Part shown: positions 13,401 through 25,400 of the stretch, piece after piece
Position numbering within the stretch: position 1 is the stretch's first letter
Layout: every line of letters starts with the position of its first letter
Translations under genes and position numbers: made by a program
The notes under the pieces: model-generated
What the model saw: the letters and a program-made list of their open reading frames with translations, nothing else
Told to the model about the DNA's origin: nothing
Database searches by the model: none
Assembly: GCA_013399015.1 (NCBI GenBank)
Contig: VWZX01006713.1
Location: 1-64,000, forward strand
Length of the DNA stretch: 64,000 nt
From: Galbula dea
Taxonomy: Eukaryota > Chordata > Aves > Piciformes > Galbulidae
Direction of reading: 5' to 3'

Positions 13401-14110
13401 AGGCATGTTTAGTACACTCTTTGGGAGGTCCCTGAGAGGCTTCAACACCCCAAAGGTACCCACATTTGCCTTTCATTAGCCATCCCTGTCAGCAAGCAAC
13501 AGTCCAATGCTTCACTGGACATCTCTCAATAGAAGACAGAGAGCTAGTACCTGCACCATCTTTAGTGATCTTTCTTTTTAATCAATTGAAACACATCACG
13601 TGATTCTGTAACAGAGATCACTACTCACAAAGAAGTTTTCTGCCTGATAACTTTCCAGCACCATGACTTACCAGTGTTCTGAGTGTGAGGTTAGCAGTGC
13701 AATTGTTAGTAGGTGGCTGTAATACATTCTGGGACACGTAGCATTGCTGCTTCTCTTTGTGGAAGGGCAAGCACAATTTTTCTGCTGGAGTAACGCTTGG
13801 AAGGCTTTCTGAAAAATCTTACAGCAATTAAGCTAATTTGCCACTGCCAAGCAGATGCCAGAAATTAAAACTTACAAGAATGACAGACTTGCATGATAGC
13901 TAAAGACAGAAGAAAATTGCAAGATCCAAGATTATCATTCTCTCGTCTGTATAGAAGTGATTGTAATTATTGTTTGGTTCTCAACTATTCTAGGGCAGGC
14001 ACCAAGGAAAGACATCTATCAAGACATTTGGATTCATTTAGGCACCCTGCTCAAAGGGGTAATAAACTCTGGACTAAAAATACCATTGACATTTCAATAT
14101 TAATAAAGAT
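10492..14110. other. Gene-free, no recognised element
   Basis: No transposon or gene signature. The frame at 10735-10977 (+, 80 codons) and the frame at 12697-13008 (-, 103 codons) are the longest and resemble nothing I know. CpG is scarce. Confidence 0.55.
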
Positions 14111-14300
14111 GTGTGCTCAAGTATCACTGTAGTGATCCTTCTGCAATAGCTTTGCCATGTCCCTGTTGGCTGCTAGCTGGAGTTTACCTTCCACCTTCCT
14201 GAAGGTGATGCGCATAGTGTCGCAGTCTGAGCCACTGGCTCTCCAAAGATCGCCACTTGATCCAATTCCTGAATACAGATAGGCATCTTAACTTGCCTGC
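14111..14300 (-). other. CpG-retaining block; possible exon or conserved element
   Basis: This repeat-free patch holds CpG dinucleotides (ATGCGC, GTCGCAG, GATCGCC) that are rare in the surrounding DNA. On the minus strand a 56-codon frame is open from 14287 to the stop at 14117. Inside it, TATTCAG ending at 14269 and GGTAAAC starting at 14187 look like splice acceptor and donor. They would bound an 81-bp segment (14268-14188), a multiple of three. The reading IGSSGDLWRASGSDC then MRITFRKVEG looks protein-like but I recognise no family. At least two other frames, including a plus-strand one, are also open here, so coding is not proven. A conserved non-coding element fits equally well. Confidence 0.25.
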
Positions 14301-14741
14301 TCCAGAATTCTGTACTGTATGATAATAACGTAAAAGACTATAACAAATTAAAAACTGCTAGAAGAAATTAGAGTGGCTGCTAACAAGCTTCAGATTACTT
14401 AGGGTTCAACCTTGTAAAGCAAAGTAAGAGAAAGCAAAGATCCCAGCCCTATTTGGTGCTTAAAATACCTTCCAAAAGCATCTATGTTTTATTCAGCTTT
14501 CCCTGAGCTTGTAGGAAGCACTCAGAGGACACTACAAAAACTAATTTGAACATACAGCCCTTGAGCACTACATGCAGCTGTAGCCCCTATTTAAAAAAAA
14601 AAAAATCATCTTCTAATAGTTTAATTTCACTGAGACCTCTCACAATATTGCCCAGCACTCAGCAAATAACAAATATAAAAATACCCATCCTCAACAGACC
14701 TGTCCCCAATATATGTTCACAACGTTTTGTCCTTGCCCATT
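14301..14741. other. Gene-free, A13 run
   Basis: Contains a run of 13 A at 14593-14605. No 3' end of a processed gene copy is recognisable upstream of it, and no repeat family is seen. Confidence 0.5.
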
Positions 14742-15350
14742 CTACAAGGCCAGCTCATCCACAAGAGAACAAGACAGACCCATTTGAGAGGGCGCACCCA
14801 GCAGCACATCTTGGCAGGAAGCGTCTCCTCTCAAGGTGACTCTGAATGGTTGGAGGTGAAACCCTGACGCTTCAAAGTACAAACTTCCAGACCTGAGCAC
14901 ATTTGGTATGGTAATTGTTAGGAAACAATCAACATGGAGCTCGACACTGTATCGCTTGGCCAGGTACATCACCACACTAATGAAGAAGCCCCAGGACTTA
15001 AGGTAGATTGAAGACTTTCTGGAGCAGGTCTGACAAAAGGTATTTAGTCATCGCTGCCTTATTTGAATCTCTCCCTTTTGCAAATTCCTTCTAATTGCAT
15101 ATGCAGGTTGGTTTCAGCTGCACTGCCCTCTCCCAGAGTTGTGAGCATGTTAATAAAAATAAACAAGCCTAGCTTGCTAAAAGAGCTTTAAAGAGGTGGA
15201 TGTCCAATTAAATTCCCAGGCCCCTTTGAAAATCCTAGCATTTTTCACTGTCAGATGCCATTAGACTAAGAAAGGTCACAGCCAAAGAGGGATCTCGTGT
15301 AATTCTGCATGAGGAACACAGTCTGCAAGCGGAGAGAGCATTAGCAGACA
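14742..15350. promoter_or_regulatory. Candidate conserved block (CpG-retaining)
   Basis: A repeat-free, high-complexity stretch with scattered CpG (AGGGCGCACC, GAAGCGTC, CTGACGCTTC, GAGCTCGAC, TATCGC, ATCTCGTG, AAGCGGAG). It also has AT-rich homeodomain-like words (TAATTGC, CCAATTAAATT). A 77-codon minus-strand frame (14742-14975) covers the first part. Its residues are varied and not low-complexity, but I cannot match it to a family and see no clear splice sites. I lean toward a regulatory element on composition alone. Confidence 0.25.
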
Positions 15351-15849
15351 TGGCAAGGAATGCTTCCCAGCACAAACTCAAAGTTTGCTTGGGGAAAAAC
15401 TACAGTCCACTGCTGAATTTGGGGTTTGGCTACAGTTAGGTGAAGAGAACAAGCAAAATTTTCAGACCTTTCTCAGAAACTTTTGCCTGAATGCTGTTGA
15501 AAGACAGAGCAGTATATGGTGTTACTTCAACTTTTGCATTAATAAGCAGAAAGATAGCACCAACTCAGCACATCTCTGCATGGCACCCACTCCACAACCA
15601 GGACAATAAATTTAGATGGAAAGAGGGACAGGAAGACAGATCGTTTGTGTTTTAACAACTCTAAAAACAGCTTCATGCGACCTGATCAACAAAGCCCGAG
15701 GGGCTGGTTTTATAGTGGGGATCTATCTAGAAGGTTAAGTGAGAAAATTAGCTTTAGAAATATTACTTATCGGTGTACTGCCACAGCACAGTTACCAAGG
15801 AGGATTATCCTATGCCAAACAAACAAAACAAGCACCAGGAGAGAATCCC
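15351..15849. other. Gene-free, no recognised element
   Basis: Short frames of 74 and 69 codons on the plus strand only. No transposon motif or tandem repeat is visible. Confidence 0.5.
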
Positions 15850-16060
15850 ATTAGCAACTGAAAACCCACAGCCTTGTTGTGGGTGCCATTTGCATAAATT
15901 ACAATTGCACAACGTTTAAAAACTGCAAATTGGATTTTGTTTTTCCCCTGGCTACCTGCCCATTTTTCTTTAAATTGATTTATTAATGTCCACTGTTGCT
16001 TTGCAGTTTTATCCTTTTAGCAATAATAGATGTAATATATCACAAAAACAAATTTTTAAG
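15850..16060. promoter_or_regulatory. Candidate conserved block with perfect hairpin and octamer
   Basis: ACCCACA (15864-15870) and TGTGGGT (15878-15884) form a perfect 7-bp stem around a 7-base loop. Three bases later comes the octamer word ATTTGCAT (15888-15895), then AAATTACAATTG. The rest is AT-rich but not simple repeat (AAATTGATTTATTAATG). These are typical words of vertebrate enhancers, although each can occur by chance. No transcript evidence is visible. Confidence 0.22.
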
Positions 16061-18322
16061 AGTACATCATTAGAGTGATGTAGCACTGGTAATAAACCCC
16101 TTCACACTTGGATGAACTTAAATCAGTTTCTCTTTATTGATTTTTGGTCATAACATAATTTTAAAGTTCAACTCAGTTAATAAAAAAAAAGATTTGCTCT
16201 GGTGTTGTGTGTAAAACACTTGTGCTGTAAGTTTCCACGTCATCTGTTGTAAGGGCACTTACAGATTTATACCTCCCCTCCAACGGTGGATCCTCATTTT
16301 GCAGCCTGTCTTATCTTCTCTGCTGACCTGCATTTATCTGCCTATCTTTATTGCCACACCACTTAGCACACAATAGATCTTTACTCTGGGACCATCTATC
16401 CAAAGACATGTAGTCATTTTATCTTTCCAGCAGTATTCTGAGTAATGGCCATTCTCACTTCGCCAAACTCCTTTACTTTACAGCGTCCTGCCTTGCCAAA
16501 GCCACTGGCACAACCATGCTTTTTAGCTTCTTGCAGGGGAAAAACAATAATTCATCTTTTCCACTTAGCCTTTTTAACAATGCATATATTAAAATCTGGT
16601 AGAACATTTGCATGCTTGGTTTTGATTTTGGGTTTGTTTTTCTTTTTAATATGCTTTTTAACCTTCCAGAAGCACAGTCACAAAGAGAACAAGTTAACGA
16701 CAGCTGAGCTTACGGATCTATTGGTTGAACCTGCTTGATAAGGAAGGTTATGACTTTTATGACTTAAGTATATTAACCCTTATCCTCACTGTTCTTGCCC
16801 CTCTGAAAAGGTATAATAAGGCATAGACTAAAGATGAGGCTTCACTATCATCACAGCCTCCAAAGAAAGTGCAGATGCTCCCACTCACTTGTCCTTATGG
16901 TATATCTCCTAGTACGAGGACCATGGAGAAAAGCAGTGGCCAAACCTAACATACAGGCCAAAACTACTCCAGGCCACACCTCTGAGGAACACAAACTGCT
17001 CAAACTCTTGCATTTTTCTTTTTACAAGACATTTCAAATAATTTTAGAAATAAAAGATAGGAAAACCTACCAGTGAAATAGTGCTGATGAGAGTTTCCCA
17101 CTTAAACCTTCATCCTGCTTTTTAGGACCCCATTTAGGAAATCAGGGAGTTAATTGCCTGACTCAAGGTCTTTAGGAAGGGTCTGTGCCCCATCAGGCAA
17201 TGGCAACTCTGAACAAAATTCAAGATTTATTTTGCTTTTGCCCCCACCCCACTCCTCAGCAGGTCTGAGCTCTCAAATGGGAGCCTTGGTGCCCTCTCAG
17301 AGCCTACTGCAACACTAGAAAAGCAGCCTGTAAGTCCAGATGTTGCACAAAATACTACCCAAACTTTATTTATTTAGTTGTTATTTAGTTCTTTTTCATT
17401 TTCTCTCATTTTAACAGGTCACAGAGCACTTCCAGAATGGTCTCCTACAGACATAAAAAGAGGGTGATTGGTCCTGGAAAAGTCTGTAAAATTGGTAAAG
17501 GTCGATAAGATAGGTAGTGGTTAGAAAGAAAGATAATGTCAGACTATGACCCCAGATCAGTTCTAGCAGATGTTGTGCTACAAACTTATCCATCCAATGC
17601 CTTACCTAATCCAGCACTTAGCCTACAGATATCTTTACATATTGGCTCACTTCAGAAACTTCAAAGAAATAAACAGAAATGAGCTCACTTGGAACTGGTG
17701 GCCCATAAGGAGACTTCATGACTAAGAGAACAGTTTGCTTATACCCCAGACAGTGCCTTAGTCACATATACATTCAGTCAACAGGAAACTTAAGGCTAGT
17801 GAGTTCTGTATTTAGTGGCACATCATTTACAAAATTTGTGTTCTTAAAACCAAATAAATGAATAGGTGAATCATATAATAAAACTCATGTGCTACCCACC
17901 AAAACAAATTATTCCTGTAACAATTAGGAAATAATAAACTGTCAATGACTGACTCAATAAGAATAATTCATTCCTCAATAAGCATTTATTTCTGGTTTTC
18001 TTTTGCTGCAAGGGTTGTTGTTTGTGTATAGTCTTAATAAAACCATGTCCATGCACCCATACACACTGAAGAGCTGAGCTTCAGGTAGGATTTAGATTCA
18101 TACCATGTCTACAGAGTGACAAATAGGAAAACTCTGAAAGCAAAACTGGTTGTCATGACTAAGTTGCCCTGACTGGTTAAACTATAAAAAAAGTTTCATT
18201 TTAATTCCTAGTCTGCACTATTTCTTTTTGTTAATGGATTTAAGCTTCATCCTTCTCTAGCTTTGTCCTGGAAGATTCATATCAACAGCTACTTACAAGA
18301 AAAATTAATCCTCTACCTGACA
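16061..18322. other. Gene-free, no recognised element
   Basis: AT-rich with short A runs (for example about 16181-16190). A T/G-rich patch at about 16618-16645 weakly resembles the G/T-rich tracts elsewhere. The 97-codon plus-strand frame at 16445-16738 overlaps that patch and is probably spurious. Confidence 0.55.
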
Positions 18323-18524
18323 CGGAATCACAGAATTATTAAGGCTGGAAGAGATCTCAAGTCCAACCATCAACCTATTGCCCCCACGTCACTAAACCAT
18401 GTCTCCAAGTACCACATTTGCTTTTTAAACACCTCCAGGGACAATGACTCCACCACTTCCCTGGACAGCCTGTTCCAATGCCTAAAAATCTCTTTCTGTG
18501 AAGAAATTTTTCCTAACATCCAAG
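18323..18524 (-). mobile_element. CR1 LINE, 3' end (about 200 bp)
   Basis: The complement of a CR1 3' region: GGAATCACAGAATTATTAAG, GGCTGGAAGAGATCTCAAGT, CCAACCATCAACC, CACTAAACCATGTCTCCAAG, GACTCCACCACTTCCCTGG, CAGCCTGTTCCAATGCC and GAAGAAATTTTTCCTAACAT. It belongs to the same 3'-end group as the copy at 5776 but is truncated earlier, at about 18524. The overlapping short frames are non-functional remains. Confidence 0.93.
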
Positions 18525-21500
18525 CATGCAGTGTACAACAAGAGTAAGCAGTTCAGATTTGGCTTTACAACAGAAACACACCAAGCAGCAACTTGGCACA
18601 GGACTAACTTCCCAAAAAGAGAGTGGTGTGACTTGCTGACCCCGGGCTCAGAGTCACACTGAGCCAGAAGCACTGACCAGCACAGCCCCAAGCCACTCTG
18701 TCCTACTCCTCCTCGTTCAGCTCTATTACAAGTAAGCTCCTAATGAGGAAATTCATAACCTTTTTCCAGCAGATGCTGTGAAACAATCTTTCTTGATACC
18801 TAATGGTGTATTGATTTTTAATTTCCAAATATGCAAACATGACATTTGCAATAGTGACTCCATACAGACAAAAGCTGTATTTTGGGCTTTTCAATCTGTA
18901 TCCCATTTTGCGAGCGTTTGCCATCAATAAGTAGGCAAAAGAAACCTAACCACGAGGGGCTGCTTGCCTGTAAAAATACTACAGCTATGGATCTCTCCCT
19001 GAATAAAAATCCTCTCATAAAAAGCTGATGCAAACAGCCCTGTGTGGTGAACTTGTCAAACCTCCAGGTTAATTTAATGCCACAGTGAGAGAGGCATTTT
19101 GGATGGGGCAGTACTTCTACCTTGACTCCATGGCTGCTACACATTTCCTATTGTAAGAGTGAATCCAACAGCATTGCTCAGGCTCCCTTGCCTGATGATT
19201 GCCTCTTTTTCCCTCCTTTTGAAAGGGTGATGGTGGATATACCAAAACAGATTCATGATTTGTCTAAATGAGGTTTAGGAAAAATATTGTTTGGTCTGTA
19301 AAATGTCTCATTGAAAAACTGGAAAAAATAAATCAATTAGCACAAAATCCATTTTCTGGCATAGGTTCTTAAAACCAGGGAGAAGGGAGACCAGAGAGGT
19401 CGCTGCCACATCAGCAACATATTTTTAACTAAAAAAATCCCACAACAGTTCTGGCCATGTTGCACAGCATAAGCTAAACCCACTGGAAAGATGTACCACA
19501 ATTTGAAAGCCAGTCTGCACCGTGTTTGCTCCACTTCTTGCTGGAGATGGGCTCCGTCACCAAGGGCTGCTAGGGAGCACTACAGCAACAGGGAGGAAAG
19601 GCTGACAGGGGCAGCAGTGGGAATTGAGGAAAGAGACCATGCCAGGGAAGACAAGTTTGAGGTTGTCAACACAGGGAATCAAGAGTACCATGTGCATAAG
19701 AGGTGGTGGGTGCTTAATCCTTTAAGGCTTGACTTGGCTACTACTTTTGCACATACTAGCATGGGTAGAGCAGAAGAGGCACGGTCCCAAACCAATCCCC
19801 CCTCCCTAGCAGATGGCCAGCTGAATTAGAAATGGGTCACTTTTTCCATGGCTAGGTAAAACTTCTATATTGCTGGTAAACCACTGAGGAAACACTCATG
19901 AATTCACTTCATTAGATGAGATCTTGATTTCTTACAGTCATTATTTGTTCAGAGACACACAAGGTAAAAGCAAAAAAGTTTTTTATTTCTTACTGTAGCC
20001 CTTGTCTCTGCCTCCACTGGAGACAAGTATTCAAATGGCTTTTTGAGTTTCTTTACAGTTAAATTACTGAGCCCCCTCTTCTTTTCCTCAAGTACACATA
20101 AATTTTACCCATGGTGGCAAAACCAGCTCTGTTCCATGGACAAGTGGAAAAAACCATAGGGCACATCTCCAACTGGGATAAACTGGCCTGGCTTTAGCGA
20201 CTTCAAACAGAGTGACATTGATTTGCACCGGCTGAGACTCAGACCTTACATTTATTTTTCAATTTATTCCTAATGTACTTAAAATATCTTCTTGGAATCA
20301 ATGTCCTGTAATAAAATAGCATCCCAAGAGTGCACATGCTGAATGTCAAGGAAAGGGGAAAAAAAAATATCTTGTACAGACTTATACCACATTGATAATA
20401 ATTCTCTTAATTTCTAAGCAATTCAAAGGGAAAAAGAAAGCTGAATATTCTTGGGATGCACCCTATAATCTTACAACATATTTAGAATAGGAAATCAAAG
20501 CTGAGCTAAACTACCAATTGTGTCAGCAAAAACAGCCTTTCATGGCAAAATGACAATTTTCTGTCTTTGAAAGCTGCCTTTTCCAGTTCAGAAAAAAAAA
20601 AAGGAAAAAAATCAGGCAGGAATGAAAAGTAGTTTGCCCTTTTATTGTGCAAACCAGCAAAAATACATTCCTCCCTGCAAGAGACTTTTTCCAAATTAAA
20701 TATGGGTGTTTTTTTTTTACTGTAAGTCTCTTCAAGATCTGGTAGCAAAAGATTAAAAAACCCCAGCATTTAACTACACAAAGGCAAATAATCAAGCCAT
20801 CAACATTTTGAATGGCTAAAGGTTTATGCAAATATTCAGTGAGTTTATTTTTACCTTCTTCTAAACACTCTCCCTGCATGTAATTTCTACCACATTGTGT
20901 AACATAGCACTAGTCCACCTGACTTTGGCCCAGTTTGCCTAGTTGTAAGTCACAGTCCCTCCACATTAGGCATGTTTAAGGACTTCTTTAAACACTCCTA
21001 GCTAAAAGGCATCAGCGTGGCACAAGTAATTTAAAAAGGAGCATCACAGGATGTTACAGGACCTGTTAAACCCCTGATTCCAATCCCTGCCCTGAGCTCC
21101 TGGGGCACCATGAACATTTCAGCACACGTCCTTAGGCTTTCATAATTTCACAGGGAATCTAGTTTTCTTTTTTCATTCCCAAGATAATCTCAATTATTCT
21201 GTATGAATGGAGATATGCAACCTCCACACTCCTCCAGGCACAGGACCCTCAACAGGACCTGCAGGAAGACCCTTTGGTAGGACTAGTTCCCCAAAATACC
21301 TCTTTGATTAGCTTCCTGTACAGTTGGATACTTGAATGATTCTCACTTGAACCTCGTGGTGTTTTCTCATTTATGTCCTAACACATATACACTGTGTGAA
21401 TCACAGAGCCTGTGAATCAGATACTTAGGAGCAAGGTCTGGTAGCAGCCTCACAGCTGGTTGCATTCTTTAGGCACCAGAGTCTTTAAAACACACCCTGG

Positions 21501-22225
21501 ATGCAAAAAGGAAATGGGACATGCAGTTATTCTTCCCATGCTGTTAACACTGCTTTAGGCTCCTGTAAGACCTGAGCACCAACACTTCCAGACAAGTCAT
21601 TAGTCGGTGACAATGGAGGCCAACTTGATAAAGGCAAGGCTATAGGTATAGAGAAAAATAAAATGATCTTAAATTGCTAGCTCAGCACAAGAGGGCATAA
21701 ACACTGGGGAGGACAGAGACCCAAGTGTTAGCCTCTGCCCAAAGAATAATAAGAAAAAGAAAAGGCAAAATCAGCACTCAACTCTTGCTGGCCTTGCTGG
21801 TCCTGGCAAGCAGCTCTGAGGGGCCAATTAAATCACGGCGGTGGGAGAGGCAGCATGCTGCCAGCCAGAAAGGTGTAGTGAAGGTGGCAGTGATGGATAG
21901 CTCACCTGCCTGTGCCTCTGAAGATGATGCAAATCCTTTCAAAAGCAGTAGGGGTGAAGGGTTCCCCCTGCCTGCTATACACTAGGTGGATTGAAAGCAG
22001 AGCACTGGACTCTTCTGTTTCCAACCCACAGTTTTAAGGTACACCGAAGTGCTACACTTTAGGAAATGGTGACCTCCTGAGCTTCACAGCGGGCTAGTGG
22101 GTTTGCCACCACACCTGTCCTGTGCTGCCAGTGTCTCCGTGCCCAGTGGGGAGAAGCAGGAAGGGAATAAGCTTTGTACCATGCTCTGCACGCATCTCAT
22201 TTGGCTTAATTCAGGGATGGGAAGG
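18525..22225. other. Gene-free, paired A and T runs
   Basis: Contains A11 at 20592-20602 and T10 at 20709-20718, about 107 bases apart and too short to form a meaningful inverted repeat. A plus-strand frame at 19491-19829 (112 codons) has mixed composition but resembles no known family. No transposon is recognised. Confidence 0.5.
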
Positions 22226-22410
22226 TCATAGGTTCATAGATCTAAAGAATGGCCCAGGTTGGAAGGGACCTTAAAGATTATCTAGCTCCAACCCCCCTGC
22301 CATGGGCAGGGATGCCACCTACCAGACCAGGTTGCCCAGGGCCACATCCAACCTGGTCTTGAACACTGCCAGGGATGGGGCACCCACAACCTCTCTGGGT
22401 AACCTGGTCT
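22226..22410 (-). mobile_element. CR1 LINE, 3' end (about 185 bp)
   Basis: The complement of a CR1 3' end: TCATAGGTTCATAGATC (decayed terminal repeats), CCAGGTTGGAAGGGACCTTA, AAGATTATCTAGCTCCAACC, CCCTGCCATGGGCAGGGATG, ACCAGACCAGGTTGCCCAGG and CACAACCTCTCTGGGTAACC. It uses the GTTGGAAGGGACC / CTCCAACCCCCCTGCC wording, a different 3'-end group from the copies at 5776 and 18323. The match ends about 22410. Confidence 0.93.
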
Positions 22411-25400
22411 GGTGGGTCATGCTGGCTGGGCTGCTCCAGAAGGAATACCACTGCCAGAACCTTGTTGTGCCACCCGAGCAAACACTCAATTTTCTAGCAG
22501 TGCTTATAAAAGACCCTGAGGTTTAACTACAGCTCATGGTGACTATGCAGACAATCCAAGGATATATGTTTGCAATCACAAAGATAAGCCAAATCAAGGG
22601 CAAGAGAGCACCCTCCTTTCCAGAACTCTCTGGCTCAACCATGGTCTGCCTTTTCTCCCCAGAAGGCCCTGTTATCCATTGCCTCTCTGTCAATACCTTC
22701 TCCACACCCAAAAAAATCTGACCTGCAGGTTTCCCCACCTCAGCCTCTGAATTTGCACAGAGCATTCAAATACTTTAATTCCACATGTCCATGCTGCATA
22801 CATGCAAACACAAATTATACAGCAAAAGGCAACTTCTGCTCGATCCCAATAGCATCACAAAACTTCAACTAGCTCCATTAGTTTCAAGCTGTCTTACCAG
22901 CAAAGTTTGTAACAGTTCCTGTTCTGCTGCATACCTTCCATTGAAAAAGGGAGATTTGCTGCTGATTGGATTAGAACACAAGGGAAGATTCATGCTTTTT
23001 AATGATAAAATCCATTATTGGGGTAAAGCTGAATGCATAGTCATGGGGCATATTAGTAACTACCTTTTAAATAGAGATTATTTCTCCAAATGAAAAGGCA
23101 GAAATAATCCTCTCTAAACCTGCTTCATTTTTAATACTTGCTGCCAACAGCTAGATCTGCTTGCTTCCATTCCTGATATACCATAAAGCCTTACAGCTTG
23201 TAATATATCCTCTGTATGTGTCACATCACTTACCCAACGACAAGAAAAAAGACTAAATCTAAACCTGTAAAACTGAAAATTGGAAAATCATCTCTGAAAA
23301 GCTGGTGATCAGGGGAGGTCCCTGACATCTGGGGAAGGGTTGATGTTGCCCCCACCTTTAGAGAAGGGAGGGCATGGGAAGTGCTGGGTGAATCCTCTGG
23401 CAGCCCATGCTCCTGACATCTGTCTCTAAGCAGTGAAGGACAAGGAGAAAATAGGGTCAATCTCGGGGCCATCATCAGCAACACAGGTGCCAACACTGAG
23501 CATGTCTTCTGCAAACCTGCAAGTGACATTGCACCATGTGGGGTGACAACCTATGAAACAGCTAGAACCCAGCACCAGAGGGACCTTGATAAACTCCATC
23601 AGAAACTTAGCAGGGTCTGATAAGGACAAGGGCTAATTTCTGCCTGGAGGATATAGGCTAACAACACGCAGTGATGAGCAGAGCAGTGGTCTCACAGAGA
23701 AAGACCAGAGAGCTTCCAGGGATACCCAAGCTTTCTATGGGGTCCCTTATACTGGTGGAGAGGAGGCAGCCAGCTGCCCACATCTGTTTTCCCAGCAGGA
23801 AGAAGAACCCCATCCCTGAATGCAGTGATGCTCCTTGAACCAGGCTTAAGCAAGCCACTCTGGTGCTGGGGGCTCCCCTGGAGATGACTGACCTCCAAAG
23901 TGCCCCTCTGCTGGCATTTCAGTCATTTTGCAGCCCGAGAACTACAGGTAAAGGCTTTAACAGCATCTCTGAGAACTACTTATCTTGCTTACTCTAGGAC
24001 TTCAAACTCTCTATCACAGCCAGGCAATAGAACAAATAAATTTGCTTTCTGCCAGGCAGTATCGAAGATATGAATAAAGCATTACAAGGCAATTTCAGTA
24101 ACTCAGATCTTTGAACTGTGCTCTGCTTTCCCACTGCTACACCCCTAACCACAGCAGGAGAAGGGAAAAAAAATCCCTATTCATTACTCTGGGACCTTCT
24201 TTTGATGTTGACTAGAGATGGAAGAGATTGTACTCAGACCCTACGGATTACTGGTCAGTATATAAAAAACCTGCTTATCAAAGACCACTTCTGCCTGAAG
24301 ACCCATGCACAGTGGTGCAGGATAAACAGCAGTGAGACTTACAGTGACAAGCCACTGTGTCCCTCAACATTCCACTGTCAAAGCACAAACAACTGAGACT
24401 GAGGGAGATCCCTGCCAGTCCACTCCAGCCAAAGGTCATTGTTACACTGGCATTATTACACTGATGAAGAGCTTATTCTAAGTATAGAGAAAACTGTCCA
24501 TCACTTATTTCAATCTCTGTCAAAAACAAACCACTCCTCCTAGCCTTTGCTCTCTTTCTCCCAGGCATTTGTTGCTTTTTCTTCCCCAAATCCTTTTTCT
24601 TGTAGCCATCTTTTCCAGAAACAATTACTGACTTGGAACCTTTCAGGATTATACACAAGGCTGAAGATTCAGTTCACGGTATGCTCAGGGGAGCTCCAAG
24701 GTGGGTGCCCACAGATGGCAGTTCTCCTAAATCAAATGCTACTTCAGGGCACATCAGCCTCTTTCCTCCCTGTTTTTAGAGCCTCATCCTGCAAGAACAT
24801 TCACATAAAGCTCCTAGTCAATACAACAGGACTGCTCACAGGAGGAGCAGCAGCCTCAGATACTTGTTTCTTATTTAGTGCAGGTTTCCTTTAAGGTCTC
24901 AGTCCTGCAAACACCCCAAGCACATGAGCAATGCCCTCGATTCCTAGGAGTTACTCACATGTTTAAAGATGTACAAATGCCCCGGAGCTGGCAGAAGTCA
25001 GACGTGCAGAGGCATAGAGGTAGCTTCTAAAAGTGAAGAAAACTGTTCAGTTAATAAATTACTTGTTAACTGATCCTCCAGCTCCAAACAGAACAACTGG
25101 AGTGAACACAGAACAAAACATGCATTTAGAGTCCAGCCCTGTAGGACCTCTGACACCTTCCCTTTCTAGTGACTTCCAAGAAGGCTGCATAATGCTCCCA
25201 GCTTGATGCATGAGTATTTCAGGCCAAATAGGATCCTTTCATTTTCTCAATTACCTCATTAACAAAAGCATGCATTTAGAGACCTGCCATATTTCTGACA
25301 GTTAAGTAATGCTTTTTCTGCAGTAAATTCAGTTACTCTTCACAAAGGAATTGTTTTTAAGGACATCCAGCTGCAGCTATGTGTTTTATTTGGGAGAGGA

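Noticed and set aside
19491..19829. 112-codon plus-strand frame with charged residues
   Set aside because: No family recognised and no supporting signals, so I treat it as chance.
20592..20718. A11 and T10 runs about 107 bp apart as an inverted repeat
   Set aside because: Homopolymer complementarity only; flanking bases do not pair.
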